Shown: positions 49,247 to 49,538 of the stretch, piece by piece
Layout of the letters: every line of letters starts with the position of its first letter
Numbering within the stretch: the stretch's first letter is position 1
Source: CAZKMM01 sp964553915
GTDB lineage: Bacteria; RBG-13-61-14; DRUE01
DNA length: 49,538 nucleotides
Assembly (NCBI GenBank): GCA_964553915.1
Contig: CAZKMM010000002.1
Coordinates: 1-49,538 of the forward strand
Direction: 5' to 3'
Notes under the pieces: model-generated
Told to the model about the DNA's origin: nothing
Database searches by the model: none
What the model saw: the letters and a program-made list of their open reading frames with translations, nothing else
Position numbers and translations under genes: made by a program

Positions 49247-49538
49247 TCACTCCTTTTTCTTGGGCTTGGCTTTTTTCTCCTCCAGCTCCTTGTAGCGGGA
49301 TTTTCTCCAGATGGGCTTGATTACCTCCTCGGGCTTGCTCCCATTTTCCAGCTGGCACTTCTCCACCTGCTTGCGAAGAGAATTTAAAAGCTCAGAAACC
49401 AGAGAATTATTAAAAGCACTTGAGGGAATAAAAGGAAACCACCACCAGCCAACATATTGATAAAGCTGGAGCTCCACCAGAGTATGGGTCTGATTCACCG
49501 GGCTTAATTTCCAGCTTCCATAAAATTTCTTAAAATCC
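49247..49538 (-). CDS. SRPBCC/START-like protein (C-terminal part, cut by right edge)
   Basis: The frame is open to the last base of the window, so the N-terminus lies to the right. Visible are the last strands and long helix of a helix-grip fold: GSWKLSPVNQTHTLVELQLY, WWWFPFIPSSAFNNSLV and LNSLRKQVEKCQLE, then a lysine-rich tail (KAKPKKKE). The apparent GTG start at 49498 is internal. It resembles the exported SRPBCC protein at 7385-8035 in fold; whether it has a signal peptide cannot be seen. Confidence 0.7.
   Translation of the reverse strand, partial: DFKKFYGSWKLSPVNQTHTLVELQLYQYVGWWWFPFIPSSAFNNSLVSELLNSLRKQVEKCQLENGSKPEEVIKPIWRKSRYKELEEKKAKPKKKE

Noticed and set aside
1..49538. tRNA, rRNA, insertion sequences, transposases or phage genes
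   Set aside because: None could be recognised on either strand; intergenic space is minimal and no long repeats were noticed.

Overview
The window comes from a compact bacterial chromosome with a double membrane. Pointers to a Gram-negative envelope are a heptosyltransferase-type GT9, WaaP-like kinase folds, an LpoA-like protein, lipoprotein signals and FtsEX-EnvC. Pointers to an anaerobic or microaerobic life are an anSME-type radical SAM enzyme, two MinD-ferredoxin ATPases, NifX-like proteins and a 2-hydroxyacyl-CoA dehydratase-type subunit. No rRNA or tRNA gene is present, so the taxon cannot be read directly. The gene style (many TTG starts, overlapping reading frames, envelope-glycan operons) suggests an uncultivated lineage, perhaps Aminicenantes/Acidobacteriota-like. 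That is a low-confidence guess.

Layout. 1-4414 (+): FtsE (cut by the left edge), FtsX and EnvC, followed by a DUF123 protein and a helical unknown. 4440-6429: a divergent pair, a lipoprotein and an anSME-like enzyme. 6416-8035 (-): DUF2905, an XRE regulator and an exported SRPBCC protein. 8146-10712: a TPR membrane protein convergent with a TPR plus periplasmic-binding (LpoA-like) protein. 10873-12942 (+): a small partner subunit and a GMC oxidoreductase. 12978-17863 (-): an iron-sulfur/MinD island (DUF134 regulator, two DUF5320 proteins, two NifX-like proteins, two MinD-ferredoxin ATPases, Mrp, FmdB) with its own promoter, palindromic operator, leader structure and internal terminator. 18017-19000 (-): HgdB-like protein. 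19139-29729 (+): a ten-gene, mostly overlapping operon of glycosyltransferases, SGNH proteins, enolase, MtnA, sugar epimerase and methyltransferase. 29893-31419 (+): three Hsp20 genes. 31510-33044 (+): flavin reductase and a proline-rich membrane-anchored protein. 33020-36889 (-): YfhO-like protein and a VKOR-DsbA fusion. 36988-37791 (+): sirtuin. 37775-41742 (-): GT4, a double pseudokinase, GT9 and a Trm112-like protein. 41931-46812 (+): ComEC, then a soluble histidine kinase with two receiver proteins. 46813-49538 (-): exported amidohydrolase, cyclase-family enzyme and a partial SRPBCC protein.

Two themes link the window. The first is envelope construction: division and peptidoglycan control (FtsEX-EnvC, LpoA-like), two glycan/LPS-type clusters and a disulfide-forming enzyme. 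The second is anaerobic iron-sulfur chemistry around the DUF134-MinD-NifX island.

The most useful new observations concern expression signals. Several operon-first genes have a -10 box only 6-8 nt before the start codon and no ribosome binding site, which predicts leaderless mRNAs. Others (Hsp20, DUF5320, XRE) carry a full ten-base Shine-Dalgarno. The DUF134 promoter has a perfect 14-bp palindrome at the predicted start point. Five of seven convergent gene pairs overlap or abut. One glycosyltransferase either starts at ATC or carries a one-base frameshift.
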